Of a stretch of DNA of 60,000 nucleotides, positions 12,001-27,000 are shown in pieces (the stretch's first letter is position 1; each line of letters starts with the position of its first letter). The notes under the pieces are model-generated. The model saw only the letters and a program-made list of their open reading frames with translations, was not told where the DNA came from and searched no databases. Made by a program: the position numbers and the translations under genes. This DNA is from Liolophura sinensis (Eukaryota; Mollusca; Polyplacophora; Chitonida; Chitonidae): positions 25,713,608-25,773,607 of the forward strand of contig NC_088300.1 in NCBI RefSeq assembly GCF_032854445.1, given 5' to 3'.

Positions 12001-15000
12001 GCCACAGCGTGGGTTGCTATGGCACTCATCACATGTCTTTAGCTCCCCACACATGGTTTCTGTGAGAACAAACACACAAATTTACTCCTACAGGTGGCTT
12101 AACAGAACATCTGGTAATTGGGCTAAGCTGACAACCATACATGGATGACAGCTCAGTCTGACCTGTTCGTCTTCACCCCGTTTAATGGTTTGATAAGGAT
12201 TTAACAAGAAGCTTTTCTTATAAAAATCAAATACTACCTACAGGTATGGTAAAGATAAACACTTCCGACTGAGTGAAAAGACTGGGCCAAAATGTCACTG
12301 GGTCCAGTTAAATTTCAACAGTTTCACTAGCCGTTTCCATTCCAATGTGTTGTAAAAAAAAAAAACAATCAAAACAGATGGTCTTCAACAGGAAAAAGTA
12401 AAAAAATTTGAATTAATTATTTATGTGATTGCTGTTTAAGATCATCCTCATTTCTATGATTATAACCAATTTTACAGGAAACAAGAGTGCCTAGAGTTAA
12501 ACACAAACCTTCGATGAGTTTGCTGGCAAACACCAGTGACGTGGTCAATTTGACCACACCTATGACAACTTTAGATAAATAAAAAAGGTGATTCTGAACA
12601 GAGTGGATTTTCCCATAAGATATTACCCCTGTACAGAGAGGGCAGATTCTTACTTGAACATTGATTAGAGCCAATGGACCACTCCTGACAGATGCCGTAC
12701 GGAAAGGAGGCCGTGTAGGAGTTTGTCTCCACACACCTCTCCAAGTTCGTGCACCACATGCATTTGGCTTTAGTGCAGTTGTCACAGGAGATGTGACTGT
12801 CACAGGGGGCGCTGCACTTGGCAGAAGTGGAAGAGTGACTGGTGCTGTTCAATGGCGACACTGAAATGCAAAAATGCAGATGTGCATTTTCTGATCATGC
12901 AGCTGTATTTTGTAGAATATTTCCACTGTCCAGTAGAGAAATGAAATCACAGAATAAGTTTAATGAAATACAAATAAAGCTGCCGTTGTTTTTACTTTGT
13001 TGATTATCTGACAATATGTAGATGGTTTGAAGTGAAAGGCTGTTCTGTCATATCTTGGTTAAATATCTGCTACTATTTCAGTTAATAAAAATGATCCACC
13101 TAGAACATAGATTTTCTATATTATTCTCTTTTTTTTTTACTGTTATGGTGTTTTTACCCATGGCATAATGATAAAAAATTGAATGATAATATCTTGATGG
13201 TATAAAGAGAACTCCAGTCATAGCATGGATAACTCTTACCATAATTACAATTGCTGCCATTCCATTTACAGTTGTTCTCTGTTTTACACAGTTCACAGTT
13301 GAAGATCTGGTTACATCTATGACTGTATTCTGGTTTGCAGCTCTTCATCACCTACAAAATATATGTAGTGTGCTGATGAGAATAAATTTATTTGATTTAA
13401 TGCCGTATTGAAGAATCTTCACATATGACAACAGTCACGTTTAGGCTGGCAGAACCCAGATTTCCCCAAGTAAACCACAACCTTGCACCAGATATCTGGT
13501 CAAGCCTTTAATAAGGCCTCAGTTGAAGCAGCGAGGAATGAATTCAAACACACAACCTCAGAAGTCAAGAAAGTGGGAGTTACAGTGACTAACCATCTGC
13601 GCCAGCAAAGGCCGTTTTATACATCTGCCAGAAATACATAGCATAAATAGCTTCATCTTATTACAGCATTTCTCCTCATTGTTCCGTAAAGCATCCTTCC
13701 TGAAACTTACTCACCTTGTGTTTAAGGTCTCATTGATGCATTTATATACAGGGGCTAATTCTACGAAACTTCTTTATACTTCTTCATCATTATTATCTTT
13801 TTTCTTCAACCTTTAAATTAAACAAACAGTATGAAGCATGTACATACTGGAGACTCCCCAGAACAGACTTTGTTTGAGCATTCGTTCTCACACCAGTGGC
13901 ATTCTCTCAAGCTGGCGTGACAGTCAACACACAGCCTAAACTCTGAGCAATCTGAAACAGGAGCAATTAGCATTGGTGAAATAAAGGACAGTGACACCAT
14001 CTGATATAAAATAGACACTAAACACAATTATTTGCCTTAGGTATACTGTTAGTTAGTACTTTTCAACTTGTTTTGCTGTGCAATACAACTGTCTCAAAAA
14101 TATGTTATAAGCAAGTTTTCACATGTTGTGGTTATTAACTGCTGAATCATTATGACGTAGAACTCCTTTGAAAATAAGGGTAAAAAAAGTTATTGGCCGC
14201 AGCATTGTCCACTTACGCAGGCCACCTTTATGTACCATGCACAATTGGCTTACGATCGCACTTGTAAGATCAAAAATCCACAATTGCCTTACAATTCCTT
14301 TGTGCAAGTAGCGTAACTTATTTTTACAATCAATTGTAAACTTAATTTTAGGATCTACCATCAACTGTTGCTACAAGCGAACCCTGGACAATCACTAACT
14401 CAGCATTTTGTGAACCCTACTTAGGTACTCAATGTTACTCCCACGATAAATGTCTTGCATAACTTTAGATGTAAACCTGAACAACACAAAATTAAAAAAA
14501 AATACTCAACCAGATTTCATAACTACATTCACTGTTGACAATTAGTGTTGGAATCTCTCTGTTCCAATAGTTAGTTAATCAATTACAAAACAGTATGAAC
14601 ACATTGCCTTGCAGACCCTACCAAATCCCCCTTGTCAATAGATGTTTATTTTAGAAAAGAAACAACTGAAAATATGAAAAATAGAGGGGTAGAGCTGTAC
14701 CTAATTTCAGATACGACTGCTCACTTTCAAGTGAAGGGCACATATATATGTCCATTGAAAGGTACAATAACTCTACAGTCTAAAGATCATAAAGTAACTG
14801 CCAGTCAAAAGCCTTAGGATGGCAGTTAGTCTACTCACTGTGTTTGCTTATGTCTGGGCAGGTTTTATTGATGTTCAGTACACACTGACCATCAGACCAC
14901 TTGCACTGGACACCTGGATGGTCAGTCTCGCACTCAGTCTTGTCCTGGATCCTGGTACAGTTACCTGAGACAGAAACATTTAAAACAGGATTGAAATCTT

Positions 15001-18000
15001 CCAGGCTGTACTGTGTGGTTGTTAAAATAGTTTCGTCTCAGTATTTATTTACTTGTTAGGAGTTTCATGCTGCACTTGAGAATTTTCACTTAGGTTCAAG
15101 AGTAGTGGAAACAAGTGCGCAAAGTAGACAATCAATTTTGGAGAGGTACCTTACAAATGTCCTCACTAAAATCTGTAGCTGAAGCAGTGAGAACTGGATT
15201 TGAACACACAATCTCAGCAGTCTAGAGACTGACAGTCACAGCCTTGCGAGAACTTTAACCATCTGAGCCGGCAAGAGTTCTCCATTCCAGTATTAAATGT
15301 ATTTTATAGCTTCTTAACGTCACACTGAAATATATGTTCCAGCTTGATCGTACAATGGAGGCTATGTTTACAAGGTACAGGAAACCTTGTGTAATCTGTA
15401 GAAGGAACAATGTATGTCTTAAATTCGTCTACACTTACCAGGTGTGTACTTATAAATGTCATTCATCATCACTCCTGAGAATCCCCCAAAGATATACACC
15501 TCACTGTAAATCCAAAATCAGCAGATATCTACACCAGCTCTATTACACAGTAATACCATTCTGTGAACTGGTAAGTCAATGACCTACGCAGCAGGAATAG
15601 GGGAAGAAAAACATAAAATGGCGCCAAAATCAGACAAAAGAGCACAAAAACTTATTTGCAAATATGGTCTTTAATGTTTTTTTAAATTTTTTCTTTCAAT
15701 AGAAAAGGCTATATAAAAATCATTTTCAAGTGTCTTTTCTCTTTAAAGACAAATCACAAAAAATATCAGAGACCAGATTTACAACTAATTTTTTTCACTC
15801 TTTCATCTGAATGTAATTTTCATGTTTTCTCCACCTTTAAAAAAAAACCACTTCAAAATTAATAATGAAAAAGTCAAGGCATCACAATGTAAATGTAAAA
15901 TGGGGTTAATGCTTTCATAAGCTTTCGTCCCTCTTGCTCAAATCTTTGTTGAGATCTTTGTGAAAACCTTTACATTAACATGGTGATATCCTGACTCTCT
16001 TTGACATTTTCAATGAACACATGTAGGATCATGAGTTTAAAACAGCAAAATTATATCCATAATCTAAGCAGTTACTAACTTAACACCAGCATTGTGTGCT
16101 TCACTGTCTAAAATCTGGCAATGCATAGTTTTATACTGTTTAATTCAATAATACAGTGACTCCAGCAAATAAGCCAAACTCAGCAAAAAAAAATAAAAGA
16201 AATAAATCAGGCATGCCTTTTGTCATTATTTTGCAATACCAAAGCAAAATGTAAATGTGATTTTGACAGGAAATTACTAGCTTTAAATTCAAAAGAAGTT
16301 TTCTACGCTCCACCTACCCTTTATACACCACAGAAGAATGGCCATATCTAGCCAGTTTCTCTACAGTGTCAGCAGAAGGTGGGGTCAGGAACTTCCAGTA
16401 ATCACAGTCAAGGCCTGTAGGAAAACAATGTGATAAGAACTTATACGGTATGGAAGAGATTTCATAAGCTTAGCAAAAAAATTCTAGTACAGAGGTGCAA
16501 ATAAAATTAACTGTTGTATTAGTTTATTTGATTAGGGTTTTACACCATACTCAAAAATATTTCACTTTTATGACAACAACCAGCAACAAATGTATGGCAG
16601 GAGGACATTGGGAAGAGCCTGGGGAAATAAACTATTGTAATTTGGAATAACAACAGAATGCATATGTATACTCTATCAAATGTTGCAAGCAAATAGTAAC
16701 ATAATTTGAGAGTTTACATGTTATCTGAATAGTTGTGACACGAATACTGTTAGGGAAATTACATGTGCTCCTGATAGGTTATGTCCCCCTGATCTCACCC
16801 TGTTTGTTCATAAAATGTCCGGTGACTGCCACTAAATTACATCCTTGTATTCTAATGGCGAAGAATCTGAACCAGAGCCACAAACATAAATGTATTACAC
16901 CGCATTTTGACCTTGCTCTGTAGTACATCGTATTCAGCAGAGCATCCTGGCTAGAAGACAATGACATTATTAAAAAATGGGGAGAACAGGGGGAAATAAT
17001 TTAGTTTCTAGAAAGGCCCACAGCAGTAACCAGGTGCAAACTGTCACAGGAAACAAAATTGGTGATCAACAATAGACTGGTTACCACTGCGAATGTAAGC
17101 AAGTGAATGATCAAAATGTGGAGAGTAAATAAGTAAAGCTGCCACTTACTCATGTCATATGCCAGCAGATCAGATGAATAACACTTTGTACTGTACTTCT
17201 CTGATGTGTCATGGGTGTTTCCGCCAAAGACTAACAATGTGTCATTTAGCAGAACTGCTGAGTGAAGGTATCGAGGTGAACCGCTTCCCTTTAACAGAGA
17301 CCTGTCAAAAACACACCTCACTTTCAATTCTTTATTAGAATGGTGTTTTATGTGTTACTTTAATTGAACTGGATAGAGATAGAGAAAACCACCTGGACAG
17401 ATACCTTATAAACCTCCTCATATATAAAACTACACTGGAGCCACATGTCCTAACACAAAACCTGATTGATCAAAGACTTGTTCTTTTCCACACATGATTT
17501 ATTTATTTGATTGGTGTTTTACGTCGTATTCAAGAATATTTCACTTATACGACGGCGGTTAGCATTATGGTGGGAGGAATCCGGGCAGAGCCTGGGGGAA
17601 ACCCACAACCATCTGCAGGTTGCTTTCCACACATAAACAATTCCAAATCTTGTCTCATCGCTGATTACCTCCCAGTATGGTTATTATAGGCATTATAAGT
17701 ATGGAAGCAATACAGGACCACGCTTGAATCACATTCAGTTCTTTATATTTACTTAATTTACTGACTTAAATGAATGTCATACTCAAAAATAATTACACTT
17801 TACACACCACGTTTATGAGACCTGGGCTTACAAGTGAACTGAGGTGCAGTTTACAAAATGTGTGAAACGCTACGCCAAACGTAATAAATCATGGCCAAAT
17901 ACTTGTGCAATATGTGTTATGACAGAAATTACACATTCTTGGTAAAACCGACCTCTGATAGATGACAAAAGCTCCCAAACACTGCTGCAGAATCTTTGAG

Positions 18001-21000
18001 ACCTGATCTAACCTATTAGACCACGATACATTTAAACAAATCTGTCCCAGATGTGGCAAAGTTAAATCTCCAGATGACAAAATACCAGTGTTTTTTGCGG
18101 GCATCATAAGCGATGAGCTGGTCTGACAGTTTGACATCTTTAGTCTCCCTGGAGCTGCCGCCGAACACATAGATCAGGCCTGACACCTCATCATACACAC
18201 TGGAGTGACCGTATGTCCCTTTGACCAGCGCCCCTGTTGGGCTCACCATTTTCCATCCGCCAGATGCTGAAATTGGAGACAAGCACGTTTTGAACGACAC
18301 TGTTATAACAGCTGACTTTCCCAAAGTGAAGTGATACTGTTCTTTAAAGCTAAATGAAAGTGTGTTTTGTTTAATACATGTGTGCTGACGTAATACTTAT
18401 TACTCAAGAATGTTTCTCCCATAAAATAGGTGGATAAAACTAAACATTCCTGCTTCGGTGGTCTAATGTACAAACACTTAATGATTCCTCGTTGTCGCAG
18501 AACTGAAAATTTTTCAGTACCACGTTAAACCCCAAGCATTCATTCATCCACCCCCACCTTCCTTCACCAGACTTAAAACCACAGATGAATTTATCTATTT
18601 ATTTGATTGGTGTTTTATGATTGATTGATTATACGATCCAGCATTATGGTGGGTGGAAACCGGGCACAGCCCGGGGGAAACCCACGACCATCTGCAGGTT
18701 GCTGGCAAACCTTCCCACGTACGGCCGGAGAGGAAGCCAGCATGAGCTGGACTTGAACTCACAGCGACCGCATTGGTGAGAGACTCCTGGGTCATTACGC
18801 GGCGCTAGCACGTTAACCAACTGAGCCGCGGAGGCCCCTCACAGATGAATAAGAGCTGGATTTGAGCCTGTAATCTCACATGCTGTGTTGAGGTGGAAGT
18901 GTAAGAAGAGAAGATTGACCAATTGTTTATTTGCTCTGTTTCACACCATACTTTGGTCATATCACGACAATTCACACATCTGTACAGCCATACTTTGCTG
19001 AAAGATCACAATGACACAAGACATTACAGATGACCCAGTTTCATCATGAACCCTGGGTTTCCAGCTTGGAGTGTGGTCTATGAAAGAATAAAGTTTATTA
19101 CCAAATACTAGTAAAGTGTATAAACCAGAATAGTTGACACATCCAAGTCTTACGACAGAGAAACCAGACCATGTCTCCCTATTTTAAAGCATTTTATGTG
19201 AATCTCTGTGATACCAAGACTTCTACATGGACTCCAGCATAGTTTCAAAACTAAAACTTTCTTAAAACAAATGATAACTCAGCTTAATTCCCGGCTGTCC
19301 ACGAAGCCTGCAATGTTGTATAATAGTCATGAATCACCATACCTGTACGTGTGCTTTTGTTTGTCTACTGTATGACTCGTTTGGGGTATGCGTATTGATG
19401 ACCACTATAAACTGCCCTCTAACATGATCCTAACAGGAGTTAAAACCATATCATACCAAAGCTATACTCCTGCACATTGTGCATGTATCCATAGGTTGGG
19501 CTATGTCCGAAGATGACCACCATAATATCGTCCACAACGTGAGCCGTGTGTCCAGTGACCACTACAGGCAGGTTCCAGGGGTTGTCCGCAGACACGTGCA
19601 CAGACGTCATGTCCAGGTGTGTCCAGCCCGCAGAGGTTGTGTTGAACAGGTACAGCTCATCGGTCACTGTCCCACCAATAACTCCTCCATACATGTACAA
19701 GTTATTCTGAAACACAATGTGATCTGATTAGTAAAGTTATTCTGAAACACAATGTGATCTAACTGGTAAAGTTATTCTGAAACACAATGTGATCTGACTG
19801 GTAAAGTTATTCTGAAACGCAGTGTGATCTAACTGGTAAAGTTATTCTGAAACACAATGTGATCTGATTAGTAAAGTTATTCTGAAACACAGTGTGATCT
19901 AACTGGTAAAGTTATTCTGAAACACAATGTGATCTGATTAGTAAAGTTATTCTGAAACACAATGTGATCTAACTGGTAAAGTTATTCTGAAACACAGTGT
20001 GATCTAACTGGTAAAGTTATTCTGAAACACAATGTGATCTGACTGGTAAAGTTATTCTGAAACACAGTGTGATCTAACTGGTAAAGTTATTCTGAAACAC
20101 AATGTGATCTGATTAGTAAAGTTATTCTGAAACACAGTGTGATCTAACTGGTAAAGTTATTCTGAAACACAGTGCGATCTGATTGGTAAAGTTATTATGA
20201 AACACAGTGCGATCTGATTGGTAAAGTTATTCTGAAACACAGTGCGATCTGATTGGTAAAGTTATTCTGAAACACAGTGCGATCTGATTGGTAAAGTTAT
20301 TCTGAAACACAGTGCGATCTGATTGGTAAAGTTATTCTGAAACACAGTGCGATCGGACTGGTAAAGTTATTCTGAAACGCAATGTGATCTGATTGGGCAG
20401 ACTCTAAGACTAATTCATGGCAAATTTAAAATGACACATAACACCCACCTGGTAGCCTACAAGAGTGTGTCCAAATCTGTTAGCTGGTATGACCCCACCC
20501 AGGGGTTGTATGGACTCCCAGATATTCTTATCAAAGTCATACCTGAAAACAATACCAAAATACATGTTCATGTTCCCCCACTTACCAAAAAAAAAAAACC
20601 CCCGAAAGGGAACCTTCACAGGTAAACAAAGGTCATAAAATATTACTTTTGGTCTGAAATTACATATTTTTTAAAATTATGGTATCATTTCACTGTCTAA
20701 GACAACTTCAAAATGAGTAACCTATGATTAAATACAGTGTCATAGTCAATTTTAGAGGATCTCTCATTATCTTCTCTTGCTATCTGGTGTGCACCTCTCT
20801 TCACCTGAGTAATCCTTAACCAGATTAGCAGTCGCAGTGTTTAACGTTAAGAGTATGTCCCTTATATGTTGGCAGTCAGGTTTATAGTGAAGAAAACTTG
20901 AGTGCCTGCAGGAAACCACTTTAGACAAACCCCACAGTAAAAAGGTCTAGTAGATTGTATAAATTGTGAGACAACATTTCCACTGTTCATCAAAACCTAC

Positions 21001-24000
21001 CAGAAAGTCAAGACGGGTGCATATCTAATAACAAAACATCTAGGGTTATGAAAATGATTCAGCCATACAGCCATACAGGTCATGCAATGTCTGAAGACGA
21101 GGTATTAAAATGTGCACAACTTACCTGATGATGGTTTGGAATGGGGTAAGGTTAAAGTTGTACCCTCCCACAACCCACATGAAATTGTCCAGCACCACAG
21201 AGCGATGAGATGTGCGGGGGTGGGGCGGATTTTCCACCCCTACTGGCTCCCAGTAACCTGCCCTCTGACGGACTACACAATCAGGCCCTGAATTAAACAC
21301 GGTGAGAAATACTGTTTTATTTGTGGCTGAAAGAATGGTGAATGGGGATGTACAAACATACACTCATACTTTTTCCTCACTTGCAAATTCCAAAGCCTTA
21401 GTAAATAATGTCCTCATTCTTCATAATGTACCAATGTGTACATGAATTTACTCAATCCACCAGAATCCTTTAATACATTAATACAATAAAACTTTGGGAG
21501 ATAACTCTGCATGAACTTCTTTACCAGTACCATAGACATGTATCATTTATGTCCCTTACGTATGTACATGTACAGCATTTTGTGTGGACATCAATACATT
21601 TTTCATCCATATTTTTTAATTTCATAAAGACACTGAATTTGACACGTTTTCCTGTTTCTATAAAGATGGATGCTTCCTTACATTCATTAAGAAAGGCAAC
21701 ACGTTACATTGCACAAAAAACTGAACCTTGAAACAATCAAGGTTTTCTTTTGGTCGATGTGAATGCAGGCATTTGAATAGCAACAACAGACTTAGTTCTT
21801 TGCTCAGTGCTTACATGTAAACCACGGTCCTCAAGCCTTAATATGGGTAATAGAAACTGGATTTCAACAGATAAAAACCTGGCCCTTTGACAAGTACCCG
21901 ACAAACTTTCATACTAAAATTGTAGCTGAACTAGGCACTCAGAACCCATATAGTCGAAAATATGTTCACGCACAGAATAATACAAGAAAGAAGACGTACT
22001 GTCAGGATACTGCTCACACATACAGACTATGCTGCACGGGCTGGAGCTGTTGATACAAGTCCAGCTGGTCACATGCTGATCCTCCCCACCCTGGGGTACA
22101 CACACATTCTTCCACAGTAGCATTAGTATGACACTTTCCATGCCCTGAGCAATTCTTTGGACACTCACCAAATCTGCAAGCAAATGCAAATTATATAAAT
22201 ATATGAATTTCCCACAAGTCTACTCCTTAACTTGATATTTTTGGAATGTTGTAGTAATTTTTGGTCTTATACATGCATATATGTATATATATATATATAT
22301 ATAATGTCTTCAAAAATGTAGAAATTCGTGTCCGGCACATTGGCATGCCAAACCGATACACGTTAAGTAACTCTTTATGTTTCAACAAATTCAATTTATA
22401 ATTGTACTCTTTCTGAACTTCTACCCAATGCTACAAGCACGTTTATTTGTTTATTTATTTACTTAATTTACTTGAGCATAATTCACTTTTACAATGAAGC
22501 TGTGCATGGGATGTTGGGAGAAACGGCGAGAAACCGACGACCATTTTTGGGTTGCTAACAGACCTTCCTATGAACACACATTGTACATGAAGATCTACTT
22601 GCATAAACATTATGGTCATGCACAATGTTTCATTTATACACGTACATGAAGACATATAAGTCTAGTATTCATTTTACCATACAGGTATGTCTATTTAAAA
22701 GAAGCACACATGTAACGCTTATCTTAAAAGGGCATACTCCTTAGCTTCTTTGCTTTAGTATGTAGTATAAACGAAGTAGCTCAAATTTTATGGCACTGGA
22801 TGGAGTACTTTATAAGGCTGAAGAATGAGGTTACATTTATAACAGTTCTGTGTCTATGAAGAGGCTTAAAGGTAAATGACGCAGTCCAGCATGATGCAGC
22901 AATCTTTAGAAATCAATACTCCGCCTATAAAAGCAGTATGGGGTGGGGACTGGAGATGCAGAGACATCAGCCATGCATCAATCACTTCTCATTACAAACA
23001 ATATACATCACAGTTAACCCTTGAATGAGTCGTCCCACATGAAAAAGCTGAGCTGTGGGTAGCTATATAGCTACATCAGTGATAGCTTTGTTGTTGAACA
23101 TGTTGTGTTAAGAGGCTATAAAAGCAAGACAAAATGTACCCTTCATGGACATTATCTACTTCACGTGTTGTAAGGTTATGCCAAGGTTTTCACAGCCTAT
23201 AAATGTCCCCTCATCAAATCTGATCAGCACTGGAGAGAGATGTTGATAGATTCCAAGGGCTAACCAAAATGGAGTATCTCAGAGTAATAGTACCATGCAT
23301 GACAAGTAAGTTGAATACGTAACTGCTGGTATGTAACTGACAATACTCTTGACTTAAAATCAATAGCCTAAGGATTGAGAGCTATGTCTGAGCATGAGAT
23401 TTCAATAATCAATCCCTAAGCATCTTCCTGAGAAGCCTGCTCTCTAAGCCAGCGAGAGCTTCTCTCAACAAGTGTTCTCATTATTTTGATCTTTGATTTG
23501 CTTAGTCAACATAAATACAGATTTTCTAAGTGGCACATAAAATAAATTATGAGTGTATATTTTTACCACAAATATACAGGTTTCTAAAAAAACAGGTTCA
23601 TTTTATATCTCTCCAAACATATGTTGTCATGATACACAAGTAGTTAAGGGCTTACTTAACTAAATCTGCTTCATGAAACCAACCTCAGGCCATATTTAAC
23701 CTTGTTCAGCTGCACCGTGAATATTTTCGTTACTTCCATCATACGGCAAGAAACTGACCTGACCTACATGTATATAATTTGCACAATAGCCTCACACAAA
23801 TCATCGCCAAGTTCGTAATTAATCCCCTGATCAGCTCTATTCTGAAGCCCGAAATTTACCTAGATGATAGTGCAGGCAAAGCCTGGTAGTTAGCAAAGTC
23901 CCTCTTGATCTAGTATCAAATTCAACTCTTTGTCAAAGCTTCCTTGAATCACCTGACCAACTGTGACAAGGATAGCAACAATAGGAAGTTTGAAAAGACT

Positions 24001-27000
24001 AAACATGCCATTATTGGTGCAAAGCTGACACATACTGTTCATTCTTGTCAGGCTATGCTACATCTGACCTCAATAATTGCTGACCGAAAAAATGATCAAT
24101 TTGACAAAGGATACCAAAGGAGTGTACATAGAAAGTTACAGATAAGGACACACATGTTTGCGTGTTTTGGGGCAGATAATGTTTCCACATGAAAAGCAAT
24201 ACAAACAAAAGTAAATACCACATCATGTAATTAAAGAATCTTGGATTGATATACATGTTCTTGTTATTGTTAGTTTTTTGAAGTCCAGACAGGAATTAAG
24301 AATAATTAAGAGTCATTCCTAAAAATTAAAATTTTTAGAGACTGCATTCCCAAATTAGCACATACACTTTCAACATACACAAAGGAAAGTTTTTGACATT
24401 TGTTTTTTAATATTTTATTGTCAATTCAGTTTTGGCAATGTGCTTGTAGAACTGTATCACGATTTTCTATGAACAACATGGAATAAGCAAGGAATACATA
24501 TATCTCATTGACCTATATTTCCAGGCAGGCCATCAGGAGAATACAGATTAGCAAAAGATGGCTCATGTTAAAGAATAATATTTACGAGCTACTGATAGTA
24601 GTTTTTTTGTTTTGTTTTTTTGTCTTCTCATGACAGTGCATGTCCACAGCCTTTAAAGATATGATATTACAAATGACTGGCTAATTCTAGCCACCATTCC
24701 ACTTGAGATGCAGCACAGACAAAGCAGCTATAAAATACAGTGCATGTCAACACACAAATTAAGTCAAGCAGTATAGAGACACTGAATTAACATTCTGAAA
24801 CATTGTGAGAGTGTCCATCTGCCAAGACAGGGCAAACTAACCTACATGTAAAATTTCATACAAACAGTAAACATGGCACTCCATGTTTATGTGATTCATT
24901 TATTTGCTTCTAGTTTATTACCATACTCAAGAATTTTGAAGTTCATACCCAAAGGCACTTTTCTAGGCGGAGAAAACCACTGCACCTTGGGCTGAGAGAC
25001 AACGATGTTAACCACGCCATACATGTACCAACACAGCTTTTGGCACATGTATATACATGTACATTGAAAGTTTAAAAGAAAAAGCCATATTACAAATACT
25101 GTACATTGTACTGAATGTGTTAATGAACAATATATCCACACTAGAATCTGTGTACCCTACAAATACAATTTTGACAATGCAATATCACCAGCACATAAAC
25201 AGACAAATCTGAGATTAAGGCTGAGTAAACATCCTTGAAACCTATCTAAGTGTACATACCTATAAGAGATGTTGAAGCCAGCAATGCTGTATGCTGCATC
25301 GCTGTAGAAATGGACATAGGCTTTCCCAGAGTACACGACCGTCTCACTTCTACTCTCCATGACAGAGTGTGAGGCATTAGTCACAACCATTCGACCACTG
25401 AAATGACAGAGAAATTGGACAGAAATGCAAACACTGACAACTACATTCACTGAGTAGGGATACATGTACATGTATATCCTACAAGGAATAGATGATGATG
25501 GGAATATCTCTAACACAATTTCAAAACAGACATGATCAATACTTGTAAATAAGCATATTGTGTAGGATACATTTACCAACAAGAAACACTATGTACATAA
25601 TGGTGATGCTTTCATTGCACTTATTTCGGGTAGCGATGACTCGACCCGGAACATTAATTTTGGTTGAAGCTGTCCTGAGTGATGCACAGATTTTTAAGTT
25701 TTTGGAGAGAATACAATCTGTTCCAATTTCAAGATGATGACAAAAGATGCAAAGAAATATAAAAACAACCACTTAATACACACATATGAAGGAAAGCACA
25801 CATGGCGTAGATGGCGATGCAGGATTATTGTCGGGTTACAAATTTAGGTATGCTCCAATTTCACATTTTCTAATGAACAGGACATGAGCAGCTGTTTCCT
25901 GTTTTTGACAGCACAGACAAAACTGATTTCTTCAACCTTGGGAAATAAACACTTGTAACTCAATGGTGAAATGTCTACTTCACATGTCTGGAACACCTGC
26001 ACAAATCATCTCATTCCTGAAACTGCAAACAGTTTCTACTTTCCCAGTGGAAATCTTCTGATACACCGCACAGCTGCGACTACATGTAACATTTATTTAA
26101 TTATTATTTAATTATTAATCCTCAATGATGAAGAATACTAAGTGAAAATGACAAGGATCTACATGTAGCATATTAAACTAATACTGCTGGAAATGTCTAG
26201 ATTTGCCTTGTTTTAATGTAACAGAATGTTAAATGTGATGACAACACAGCATTCTGAGTAGTTCTAGACCAGTGATGTCTAATAAATAGCAATTAACATC
26301 ACTGCATTTTTTTCTTTTACCTACATGTAATTCTGAGAAAGCCATGGTGCTTGGGGGCATGTAAATTGCCACTATTTAAACATTTACAAGAGCAGGTGGA
26401 ATAAAACCATGACAGGTAAACTGACAAGTCTATGACACTCGTGGGGAATTTTGCTCAGATACAATGAAAACATGCATGTACATGTACATTTTGTTAAAGA
26501 CCACTTGTCCTGGACCCATATGGCATGCAATTCAGTACACACGTGTAACATGTGGGAACCATTAACTGTGACTTCCAAAAGTTCAAATGTCTACCCTTAA
26601 CACTCCAGTTTCCTCCCAACCCAATCATGTAACTGATCATGCAATCCCAGAGTATGGGATCAAACAACAATGAAATAAACAAATAAATAAATATTAAACT
26701 TGGACATATCAGTCCTTCTAAAAATGACTCGAACATGACTCAAGGCTACAAGAGGGAAGCTTGACACCCCATTTATAAATGGCTATCCTGTCATCTGTAG
26801 CATCTTTATTTATTTATTTGACTCATGTTTTATGCCATACTCAAGAATATTTCACTTATATGATGTGGTGGCCAGGATTATGGTGGGAGGAATGTTATCT
26901 TTAGGGTTGAAGGAGCAAATCTGACACAAAGTCTTTGATTCATGTAGATGCTGTTATGTTTAAATAACATGTGGGCATGTGAACACTGATATAACTGCAT

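Noticed and set aside
13078-13296. 72-codon minus frame overlapping exon 14
   Set aside because: It is a shadow in another frame. The real exon reads in the frame with conserved cysteines, and this one extends into intron without similarity.
18720-18838. Possible tRNA gene (A and B boxes)
   Set aside because: The boxes belong to the head of a SINE. The sequence does not fold as an intact tRNA and the element body follows. The same applies to heads at 10708-10785, 39972-40034 and 57380-57458.
19701-20397. CRISPR-like regular array
   Set aside because: Units are directly adjacent without unique spacers, and the DNA is eukaryotic. It is a minisatellite.
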